Assembly (NCBI GenBank): GCA_028282185.1
Contig: JANQIJ010000108.1
Coordinates: 1-12,398, forward strand
Source of the DNA: Rhodospirillales bacterium
GTDB lineage: Bacteria > Pseudomonadota > Alphaproteobacteria > Rhodospirillales > Casp-alpha2
DNA: 12,398 nucleotides
Direction of reading: 5' to 3'
The notes beneath the pieces were generated by a model. The model searched no databases. It saw only the letters and a program-made list of their open reading frames with translations, and was not told the DNA's origin. Shown here in pieces: positions 6,828 to 12,398 of this stretch (position 1 is the stretch's first letter; every line of letters begins with the position of its first letter). Both the position numbers and the translations under genes were made by a program.

Positions 6828-6847
6828 GCCGAAGGAAAGGGAGCGCC

Positions 6848-8230
6848 ATGAACGGCAACCGCATGCCCGAGACACCGCAAACCCCCGAACAATCCGCCGA
6901 TCGGATCCCTGATCCGGCGCCCGATCGCCCCACCGCCGACGGCGACGCCGCATCCGCCGTCAAGGCCGCCGGTTTCGCGGAAGCGACACGCTATTGGATC
7001 AAGCTTGGCTTCATCTCATTCGGTGGACCGGCCGGCCAGATCGCCATGATGCAGACGGACTGCGTCGACCGGTTCAAGTGGATCGGCCAGCAGGCCTTCC
7101 TGCGCGGCCTCAACTACTGCATGATGCTGCCCGGTCCCGAAGCCCAGCAACTGGCCGCCTATATCGGCTGGCGCATGCATGGGCTGAAGGGCGCCATCGT
7201 CGCCGGTTCGGCGTTCTTCCTGCCGGGTGCCTTGATCATGATCGCCCTTGCCTGGATGGCGGCGACCCATGGCGACAACACCTGGGTCGTCAAAATCTTC
7301 AACGGCATAAAACCCTGCGTCATCGGCATCATCGTCTTCGCGGTCTGGCGCATCGGCCTGAAGACCTGCCGCTCGGTTCCCGCCATGGCGCTGGCCTTCG
7401 CGGCATTCGCCGCGTTGTATTTTCTGTCCGTACCCTTTCCCCTTATCATCCTGGGCGCCGGGGTTCTGGGGGCGCTGATCCCGGCCTTTGGATCCGGGGG
7501 CGGGCACGGCGACGTCGGGCTTGGCGACGACGACCAGGCGGCGGCGCCGAAGAACCCGTTCCGGCGTTTAAGCCTGATCGTCGGCGTCTTCGTGGTGTTA
7601 TGGGCGGTCCCGGTCGCCGGGCTGATCGCCTGGGCCGGACCCGACCCGTTCCAGGCGGTGGCCCGACTGTTCACCACGGCGGCCTTCATCACCTTCGGCG
7701 GGGCCTATGCGGTCCTGCCCTATATCGCCGACGCCGGGGTGCAGGCCGGTTGGATCGCGCCGGGCGACATGTTGAACGGGCTGGCGCTGGCCGAAACCAC
7801 GCCCGGGCCGTTGATCCTGGTCAACACCTACGTCGGCTTCTTCGCCGGCTGGAACGGCGCCGGACCGACCGGCCTGGACCCGGTGGTCGCCGGCATCCTG
7901 GGCGGCGCGCTGGTGACCTACGTGACCTACCTGCCCTGCTTCATGTTCATCATCGCCGGCGCACCCTATGTCGACGCGGTGCAGAAGAACGACCGCGCCC
8001 GGCTGGCGCTCGCCGGGATCACCACGGCGGTGGTCGGCGTGATCTTCAACCTGGCGGTGTTCCTTGGGGAATCGGTGCTGATCACCGGAGGCGGCACCCC
8101 GGACTGGGCCGTCAATTGGCCGGCTGCCGCCGTGGCGGCGGGCTCCCTCGTCCTTTTGATGACCGGCCGCGTGCAGATCCACGTCTTGGTCGGCCTGGGC
8201 GCCTTGTTGGGCGCCTTCGGTCTGGTTTAG
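6848..8230 (+). CDS. chrA: Chromate transporter, long-chain ChrA
   Basis: An inner-membrane protein of the CHR family that exports chromate, 460 residues, with the two homologous halves typical of the long-chain type. The first half (about 41-215) has KLGFISFGGPAGQIAMM (52-68) and LPGPEAQQLAAYIGWRMHG (94-112). The second half (about 268-455) repeats these as AFITFGGAYAVLPYI (279-293) and TTPGPLILVNTYVGF (317-331). A hydrophilic linker rich in Gly, Asp and Lys lies at 215-238. The N-terminal 40 residues are Pro/Asp-rich and unlike the usual short start. AAGGGAG lies 4 bases before the ATG at 6848. No chrB regulator is adjacent, so induction by chromate is not supported here. Some CHR members may carry other oxyanions. 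Confidence 0.95.
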   Translation: MNGNRMPETPQTPEQSADRIPDPAPDRPTADGDAASAVKAAGFAEATRYWIKLGFISFGGPAGQIAMMQTDCVDRFKWIGQQAFLRGLNYCMMLPGPEAQQLAAYIGWRMHGLKGAIVAGSAFFLPGALIMIALAWMAATHGDNTWVVKIFNGIKPCVIGIIVFAVWRIGLKTCRSVPAMALAFAAFAALYFLSVPFPLIILGAGVLGALIPAFGSGGGHGDVGLGDDDQAAAPKNPFRRLSLIVGVFVVLWAVPVAGLIAWAGPDPFQAVARLFTTAAFITFGGAYAVLPYIADAGVQAGWIAPGDMLNGLALAETTPGPLILVNTYVGFFAGWNGAGPTGLDPVVAGILGGALVTYVTYLPCFMFIIAGAPYVDAVQKNDRARLALAGITTAVVGVIFNLAVFLGESVLITGGGTPDWAVNWPAAAVAAGSLVLLMTGRVQIHVLVGLGALLGAFGLV

Positions 8231-8345
8231 ACCTTGGAGCCGCGGCGGGCTCGGGCTTGACGGCGCCCGTGAAAACCCGTTGCAGGCGGGGTGCGAGGCG
8301 GTTATCCAAGTCGGCACCACGCAACAAGCCAAGAGAACACAGACC

Positions 8346-9470
8346 ATGGCCCAAGCCGCGCCCGCCCGCATCGGCGACCCGCTGGAAGACGTCGACACAC
8401 CGGCGCTTTTGATCGACCTGGACGCCTTCGAGCGCAACCTGGACCGGATGGCGGCGTTCTGTGCCGAAGCGGGCCTGCGCCTGCGCCCCCATGCCAAGAC
8501 CCACAAGTCGGCGCATATCGCGCGTCTGCAGATGGACCGCGGCGCGGTCGGCCTGTGCTGCCAGAAAGTGTCCGAGGCCGAAGCCCTGGTCCAGGGCGGC
8601 GTGCCGGACGTGGTGATTTCCAACCAAGTGGTCGGCCGGCACAAGTTGGACCGCCTGTCGGCCCTGGCGCGCCACGCCAAGGTCGCGGTCTGCGCCGACG
8701 ACGCGGACAATGTCTTCGACCTCAACGCCGCCGCCGGTCAGGTCGGCGTGGTCATGGACGTGTTCGTCGAAATCGACGTCGGCGCCGGGCGCTGCGGCGT
8801 CCAGCCGGGCAAGCCGGCCCTGGCGCTGGCCGCACAGGTCGCGGGGCAGCGCAACCTGCGGTTCGCGGGGCTGCAGGCCTATCACGGTTCGGCCCAGCAC
8901 ATCCGCGACCGAGCCGAGCGCAAGGCGGCGATCGACGCCGCGGGGGAGATGACCTCGGAAACGGTCGATCTGCTGGCGGACAACGGGCTCGACTGCGCCA
9001 TCGTCGCCGGCGCCGGCACCGGGACCTACGACCTGCACGTCAACGGCGGTCCATGGAACGAACTGCAATGCGGTTCATACGTCTTCATGGATGCCGACTA
9101 TGGCCGGAACCTGATGGCCGACGGACGGGCCTTCGACACCTTCGACAACGCGCTATTCGTCTACGCCACGGTCATGAGCAAGACCCGCGACGACCGCTGC
9201 GTGATCGACGCGGGGCACAAGGCGCTGGGCAACGATCAGGGATTCCCCCAGGTTCTCGACCTGCCGGAAGTGACCTATTCGGGGCCGTCCGACGAACACG
9301 GCACCCTGGATTTGAGCGAAGCCCGGCAAGCCCTCAAACTGGGCGACAAGATAAAACTGATACCCGGCCATTGCGACCCCACCGTCAATTTGTACGACTG
9401 GTACGTCGGCGTCCGCGACGGCCGGGTCGAAGCCCTTTGGCCGGTCACGGCGCGTGGCGCGTTGACTTAG
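8346..9470 (+). CDS. DSD1-family PLP aldolase (D-threonine / beta-hydroxyaspartate aldolase-like)
   Basis: A cytoplasmic PLP enzyme of 374 residues with the alanine-racemase-like TIM barrel followed by a C-terminal beta domain. RPHAKTHKS (47-55) places the PLP lysine at Lys51. Further marks are VGLCCQKVSEAEAL (68-81), FVEIDVGAGRCGV (140-152), AGAGTGTYD (221-229), NELQCGSYVFMDADYG (238-253) and IPGHCDPTVNLYDWYVG (339-355). The metal site reads His342-x-Asp344, as in D-threonine aldolases, whereas the dehydratases of this family carry His-x-Cys. From memory the overall pattern is strikingly like BhcC and D-3-hydroxyaspartate aldolase of Paracoccus. No bhcA, bhcB or bhcD genes are nearby, so the beta-hydroxyaspartate cycle is not supported. 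I prefer ATG 8346 to the TTG at 8280, since the domain begins soon after. It is co-directional with chrA, 115 bases downstream, with no evident functional tie. Confidence 0.9.
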   Translation: MAQAAPARIGDPLEDVDTPALLIDLDAFERNLDRMAAFCAEAGLRLRPHAKTHKSAHIARLQMDRGAVGLCCQKVSEAEALVQGGVPDVVISNQVVGRHKLDRLSALARHAKVAVCADDADNVFDLNAAAGQVGVVMDVFVEIDVGAGRCGVQPGKPALALAAQVAGQRNLRFAGLQAYHGSAQHIRDRAERKAAIDAAGEMTSETVDLLADNGLDCAIVAGAGTGTYDLHVNGGPWNELQCGSYVFMDADYGRNLMADGRAFDTFDNALFVYATVMSKTRDDRCVIDAGHKALGNDQGFPQVLDLPEVTYSGPSDEHGTLDLSEARQALKLGDKIKLIPGHCDPTVNLYDWYVGVRDGRVEALWPVTARGALT

Positions 9471-9498
9471 ACTTTACCTTAAGTCGTGACGTAATTTT

Positions 9499-9573
9499 CC
9501 GGCGGGTTTCCTTGGACCGCCGGGCGGGGATGTGCTTTGCTGCCGCCGCTGTGCTCTCCCCAGGGACGGGAGA
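9499..9573 (+). promoter_or_regulatory. Two leader hairpins before the AsmA-like gene
   Basis: The 124-base gap 9471-9594 holds two inverted repeats. CCGGCGG (9499-9505) pairs with CCGCCGG (9517-9523) around an 11-base loop, and TCTCCC (9555-9560) pairs with GGGAGA (9568-9573) around 7 bases. The first may terminate the aldolase transcript, though it has no U-run; the second may be in the leader of the next gene, ending 21 bases before its start. I do not recognise a riboswitch class. Confidence 0.3.
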
Positions 9574-9594
9574 AACCTTGGAGGATCTCACAAA

Positions 9595-10422
9595 ATGAAA
9601 AAAGTTCTGATCGGCTTGGGCGCGGTGATCGCCGTTGTCGTCGTCATTGTCGGTTACGCTTATTTTTTTGCCGGCGACATCATTAAGCAGGTAGTAGAAA
9701 CCATCGGCAGTGACGCCACACAAGCGAAGGTTACTCTGAACGAAGTTGACCTCGACCCTATACAGGGCTCGGGCGCCCTGAAGGGCCTGATCGTCGGCAA
9801 CCCCGGCGGCTTCAAGACGCCCAGCGCCTTCGAGTTGGGCGCCATCTCGCTCAACATCGACACCGACACGCTGGACAAGGACCCCATCGTCATCAAGTCC
9901 ATCGCCATCAACGGCCCCGTGGTCACCTATGAGAAGACCGACGGTGGATCGAACGTGGACGCCATCAAGGCCAACGTCGACGCTTATGCCAAGAAGTTCG
10001 CCGGCGACGGCGGCGGGACCGCATCGCAAGACACAGGCGGCGGCAAGAAACTGGTCATCGAACGCCTGACGATCACCGGCGGCAAAGTCAAGTTGAATGC
10101 CGGAATCCTGGGCGACAAGACCCTGGACGCCAGCCTGCCGGACCTAACCCTGACGGACATTGGCAAGGACAGTGGCGGCGCCAGTCCGGCGGACGTGGCC
10201 AAACAGATCATCGACAAGTTGACCGCCGGAATCATGTCGATCAATCCGGAAGCCCTGATCGGCGATGCCGCCAAGACCCTGGAAGACGCCACCAAGGCGG
10301 CGACGGACGCGGTCAAGGGCGCCACCGAAGGAGCCGGCAAGGCCGTGGAAGGCGTTACCGGCGGTGCCGGCGACGCGGTCAAGGGAGCCGGCGACGCGGT
10401 CAAGGGCCTGTTCGGCAAGTAA
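9595..10422 (+). CDS. AsmA-like membrane-anchored protein with repetitive tail
   Basis: A 275-residue protein with one N-terminal hydrophobic segment (MKKVLIGLGAVIAVVVVIVG, 1-20, extending to about 26), so it is probably anchored in the inner membrane and faces the periplasm. Residues 40-112 look like the beta-rich start of the AsmA/DUF748 type (LNEVDLDPIQGSGALKGLIV, ELGAISLNIDTDTL, IVIKSIAINGPVVTYE). A second beta-rich block is at 151-190 (KLVIERLTITGGKVKLNAG). The tail, about 222-275, is low-complexity Ala/Gly/Lys/Asp with KGAGDAVKG-type repeats predicted to be amphipathic helices. GGAGG lies 10 bases before the ATG at 9595; a longer frame from 9532 would put charged residues before the anchor and is unlikely. 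The family relatives work in outer-membrane lipid or protein homeostasis, but no function can be assigned here. It is followed by a strong hairpin terminator. Confidence 0.8.
   Translation: MKKVLIGLGAVIAVVVVIVGYAYFFAGDIIKQVVETIGSDATQAKVTLNEVDLDPIQGSGALKGLIVGNPGGFKTPSAFELGAISLNIDTDTLDKDPIVIKSIAINGPVVTYEKTDGGSNVDAIKANVDAYAKKFAGDGGGTASQDTGGGKKLVIERLTITGGKVKLNAGILGDKTLDASLPDLTLTDIGKDSGGASPADVAKQIIDKLTAGIMSINPEALIGDAAKTLEDATKAATDAVKGATEGAGKAVEGVTGGAGDAVKGAGDAVKGLFGK
10366..10406 (+). repeat. 21-base tandem repeat in the AsmA-like tail
   Basis: GCCGGCGACGCGGTCAAGGG occurs at 10366-10385 and again identically at 10387-10406, a 21-base period that encodes AGDAVKG twice. Diverged copies extend upstream (KAATDAVKG, TEGAGKAVEG). 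This is a coding repeat, likely to vary in copy number between strains. Confidence 0.85.
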
Positions 10423-10451
10423 GCCGCCTTCCATCGCGTCACGCAAAAACC

Positions 10452-10475
10452 GGGCGGGGCCTTCGGGTCCCGCCC
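10452..10475 (+). terminator. Terminator hairpin after the AsmA-like gene
   Basis: GGGCGGGGCC (10452-10461) and GGTCCCGCCC (10466-10475) form a 10-base stem with one G-U pair, closed by a TTCG tetraloop. TTCGTATTT follows. The stem is very stable; the U-run is interrupted. It begins 29 bases after the stop codon. Confidence 0.8.
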
Positions 10476-10550
10476 TTCGTATTTGCAACATTCGCAACAT
10501 CACCCTCAGAGTGAATTGATGAAAAACAGATATTTGCCACGTTTTTTATA

Positions 10551-10579
10551 TTGATAATAAGAATTAAAATCATTATAAT
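10551..10579 (+). promoter_or_regulatory. Sigma70 promoter overlaid by Fur-box-like array
   Basis: TTGATA (10551-10556, 5 of 6 to the -35) and a perfect TATAAT (10574-10579) are separated by 17 bases, the optimal spacing. The same bases contain three overlapping 7-1-7 Fur motifs (TGATAAT-N-ATTATCA) starting at 10552, 10558 and 10564, matching 11, 10 and 11 of 14 positions and offset by 6 bases, as in known extended Fur operators. The region 10520-10600 is far more AT-rich than the flanks. Fur with iron would be expected to block the promoter. The prediction rests on sequence only. Confidence 0.65.
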
Positions 10580-10602
10580 ATAAAAACTGAATTGATCATT
10601 GG

Positions 10603-10857
10603 ATGAATGGGATTGCAGTCATGACGCGGAAAGTCGCGAAAACCGGAACCTATTCGGTCATGCATCTGGTCGTCGCAATGGGCGTTGCCTTCGCCCTCAC
10701 CGGCGATTGGCGGATTGCGCTCGGCATCGGCCTGATCGAACCCCTGGTGCAGACCGTCGCCTATACGATCCACGAAGCCCTGTGGGCCAAGTCCGACAGT
10801 CGCGGGGGCCAGCCGGTCACCCCTGGGCGTCCCATTCTTCGGCGATCGCCCGCTTGA
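10603..10857 (+). CDS. DUF2061 family small membrane protein
   Basis: An 84-residue protein with the DUF2061 domain at about 13-64: KTGTYSVMHLVVAMGVAFAL, then TGDWRIALGIGLIEPLVQTV, then AYTIHEALWAK. Two membrane helices are predicted (about 18-32 and 38-54). The family is of unknown function and widespread in proteobacteria. The start is uncertain: ATG 10603 has no good ribosome binding site, while ATG 10621 (MTRKVAKTGTYS) has GGGA about 9 bases upstream and resembles the usual family start. The last 13 residues overlap the antisense end of the glutathione transferase gene and lie outside the conserved domain. It sits behind a promoter that looks Fur-controlled, so iron limitation may induce it. 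Confidence 0.8.
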   Translation: MNGIAVMTRKVAKTGTYSVMHLVVAMGVAFALTGDWRIALGIGLIEPLVQTVAYTIHEALWAKSDSRGGQPVTPGRPILRRSPA

Positions 10858-11455
10858 CGCTGGCGCGCTCGGCGACCCTGGCGCGATGGTCCATGACCCG
10901 TGGAAATGCGGCGGGGTCGACACCGTCTTCTTCCAGCCATTGCGCCAGGGTGAACAGGTACGGATCGGCGACCGTATAGGGCTCGCCCATGACCCATGGC
11001 CCCTCCAGGAGGTCCCGTTCGATCAGGTCATAGCAGGCACCGACGGCCTGGGGCACCTTGCGGCGCATGTCGGCGAAGGATGACTCTTCATCCGCCCAGC
11101 GATGACCGCGCATGCGATGGGCATGGGCGACGTGCAGGGTGCTCGCCAAATAGCAATTGAATGCCTGCATCTTGGCGAACGCGAAAGGGTCATCCAGCGG
11201 CGCCAGTCGGGCTGCGGGGAAGGCCTGTGCCAGATAAACCAGGATCGCCGGGACCTCGGTCAACATTCCCACGGGCGTGCGCAGGGCCGGCACCCGCCCC
11301 TTGGGATTGACCTTCAAGTACGCGGCGGATTGCTGATCGGCCTTCGTGAAATCCAAACGGTGGAGATCGTAGGACGCGCCCGCGTCCCGCAAGGTGATGA
11401 TCACGGCCAGCGCACAGGTATCCGGCGCATAGTAAAGGGTGAAATCGCTGGTCAT
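10817..11455 (-). CDS. Glutathione S-transferase (Beta-like)
   Basis: A cytosolic glutathione transferase of 212 residues, full length. The N-terminal thioredoxin-like domain (1-78) has LYYAPDTCALAVIITLRDAG, where Cys14 matches the Beta-class active-site cysteine. It also has VNPKGRVPAL (49-58), with the cis-proline, and LTEVPAILVYL (65-75), which binds the gamma-glutamyl part of glutathione. The all-helical C-terminal domain (about 90-205) contains VAHAHRMRGHRW (109-120), like the Beta-class histidine region, and the folding motif VADPYLF (162-168). Likely roles are conjugation or peroxide and xenobiotic detoxification. The ATG at 11455 has AGGAAG about 11 bases upstream. It lies 57 bases after the D-aminoacylase gene on the same strand, so co-transcription is possible. 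Its end overlaps the convergent DUF2061 gene by 41 bases. Confidence 0.93.
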   Translation of the reverse strand: MTSDFTLYYAPDTCALAVIITLRDAGASYDLHRLDFTKADQQSAAYLKVNPKGRVPALRTPVGMLTEVPAILVYLAQAFPAARLAPLDDPFAFAKMQAFNCYLASTLHVAHAHRMRGHRWADEESSFADMRRKVPQAVGACYDLIERDLLEGPWVMGEPYTVADPYLFTLAQWLEEDGVDPAAFPRVMDHRARVAERASVKRAIAEEWDAQG

Positions 11456-11512
11456 GTCCGTCAGGCTTCCTGTCTTGCCGGCTCAAGCGCCGCGGTCCCG
11501 CCACAAGTTTTC

Positions 11513-12398
11513 TCAAGCCGCCTCGCGGCGGACCCGGCGGCCGGGCCGCGCACCGGTCCAGGCAAGGTCATGCCAGACCAGCTCGCCGTTGACGTAAACC
11601 CGCTCGATCCCCTGGGCCGGCTGCTCGGGATCGTCGAAGGTCGCCCGATCGATCACCGTTTCCGGATCGAACAGCACCAGATCGGCGAAGGCGCCCGCGC
11701 GGATCACGCCGCGATCCTTCAGGCCGAACACCTGGGCCGGTTTGCCGGTCATCCGGTGGACCGTTTCCTCCAGGCCCATCAGGCCCGTGTCCCGGCAGTA
11801 ATGGCCGAGCACTCGGGGGAAGGTGCCCCACAGGCGGGGATGGGGCTTGCCGCCGACGATCGGCAGGCCATCGGAACCGATCATCGCGCCCGGGAAGGCC
11901 ATGATCCGGCGAACTTCTTCCTCGTCCATGCGGAAATAGATCGCGCCGGCCGGCATCAGTCGGTCGATGGCCTGCTTGATCGAACATCCCCATTCGGCGA
12001 CGACGTCGTTGAATTCGCGGCCAACCATTTCCGGATGCGGCTCCGAATAGGTCAGGATCGTGCGTTCCGAGGTGCCGAGGAAACTCTCCAGCAAGACGGT
12101 CGAACCCGCCGTGTAGGGGTACATGTCGAAATCGAGGTTCATGCGTTTCCGGGCCTCGGCGATCCGCGCCAGGCTGCGATCGCTTTTGCCCCAATTGGGC
12201 CGACCGACGCATTTGTGGTGCGATATAACGGTGTCCGCCCCGGCGCGCTCGGCGATCTCGATGGTTTCGTCGACGGCGTCCAACAGGCCCTCGCCCTCGT
12301 TCCGCATGTGGGTCGCATAGAGCCCGCCATGGTTCTTCAGACAGGCCGCCAGTTCGACGACCTCGTCGGTCGGCGCATGGAACGCCGTCGGATAGGCG
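11513..12398 (-). CDS. N-acyl-D-amino-acid deacylase (5' end outside window)
   Basis: The C-terminal 294 residues of a zinc amidohydrolase of the D-aminoacylase family, which removes the acyl group from N-acyl-D-amino acids. The frame is open to the window edge, so the true start is beyond 12398 and the ATG at 12307 is internal. Visible ligand motifs are YATHMRNE (His at about 12310), ISHHKC and IGSDGLP, which match the His220, His250 and Asp366 sites known from the Alcaligenes enzyme; the earlier His-x-His and Cys sites are outside the window. The C-terminus (KDRGVIRAGAFADLVLFDPE, then VYVNGELVWHD) is the small beta domain typical of amidohydrolases. The acyl and amino-acid preference cannot be read. 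A second gene for D-amino-acid-type substrates lies at 8346 but is not linked as an operon. Confidence 0.93.
   Translation of the reverse strand, partial: AYPTAFHAPTDEVVELAACLKNHGGLYATHMRNEGEGLLDAVDETIEIAERAGADTVISHHKCVGRPNWGKSDRSLARIAEARKRMNLDFDMYPYTAGSTVLLESFLGTSERTILTYSEPHPEMVGREFNDVVAEWGCSIKQAIDRLMPAGAIYFRMDEEEVRRIMAFPGAMIGSDGLPIVGGKPHPRLWGTFPRVLGHYCRDTGLMGLEETVHRMTGKPAQVFGLKDRGVIRAGAFADLVLFDPETVIDRATFDDPEQPAQGIERVYVNGELVWHDLAWTGARPGRRVRREAA

Noticed and set aside
6994..8412. 472-codon open frame overlapping chrA
   Set aside because: Arg/Gly-rich out-of-frame reading of a GC-rich gene; the chrA frame carries both conserved CHR halves.
8346..9470. Beta-hydroxyaspartate cycle locus
   Set aside because: Only one bhcC-like gene is present; the imine reductase, dehydratase and transaminase partners are absent from the window.
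9551..9594. Riboswitch upstream of the AsmA-like gene
   Set aside because: Only a short hairpin is visible and none of the conserved cores I know (glycine, TPP, cobalamin, SAM, guanidine) can be matched.
8291..9598. 435-codon open frame overlapping the PLP aldolase, and the antisense frames at 7598-8725 and 8112-9068
   Set aside because: Arg/Pro-rich or low-complexity shadows; the aldolase frame has the PLP lysine and metal site.

Overview
The window looks like a chromosomal segment of a GC-rich Gram-negative bacterium, most likely an alphaproteobacterium and possibly Rhodospirillales. This is an inference from codon use, the mix of families and the gene neighbours; there is no rRNA or other taxonomic marker here. 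Most of the sequence has about 60-70% GC judged by eye. One tract, about 2173-3960, is clearly poorer (about 45-48% in the lines I counted) and reads as a horizontally acquired insert.

Layout from left to right. (1) 1-2172: an MFS transporter (minus strand, C-terminal end outside the window) divergent from an AraC/cupin regulator resembling the NimR type. This is a classic efflux-pump and regulator pair. (2) 2173-3960: the low-GC insert with one 548-codon gene of the sporadically distributed DUF6119/TIGR04141 family, of unknown biochemical role. (3) 3997-4606: a type II toxin-antitoxin pair of ParD/ParE type with an overlapping gene junction and a palindrome inside its own promoter. Blocks 2 and 3 together form a small accessory region. 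(4) 4669-5799: a two-gene operon of an ArsC/Spx-fold (YffB-like) thiol protein and a TauE/SafE permease, divergent from (5) yaaA (5896-6681), the peroxide-stress protein. (6) 6848-8230: a long-chain ChrA chromate transporter. (7) 8346-9470: a PLP enzyme of the DSD1/D-threonine aldolase/beta-hydroxyaspartate aldolase family. (8) 9595-10422: a membrane-anchored AsmA-like protein with a repetitive Ala/Gly/Lys tail, followed by a strong terminator hairpin. (9) 10551-10857: a small DUF2061 membrane protein behind a near-consensus sigma70 promoter overlaid by a Fur-box-like array. (10) 10817-12398: a glutathione S-transferase and, upstream of it on the same strand, an N-acyl-D-amino-acid deacylase that is cut by the window end.

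Much of the window is stress or transport related: efflux, peroxide, chromate, sulfite or other anion export, and glutathione conjugation. Two enzymes act on D-amino acids. No complete multi-gene pathway is present. The most notable items are the lone DUF6119 gene as a candidate defence gene, the self-regulated parDE pair beside it, and the predicted iron-controlled DUF2061 promoter. No gene-free stretch exceeds 300 bases. No tRNA, rRNA, CRISPR array or insertion sequence was seen.
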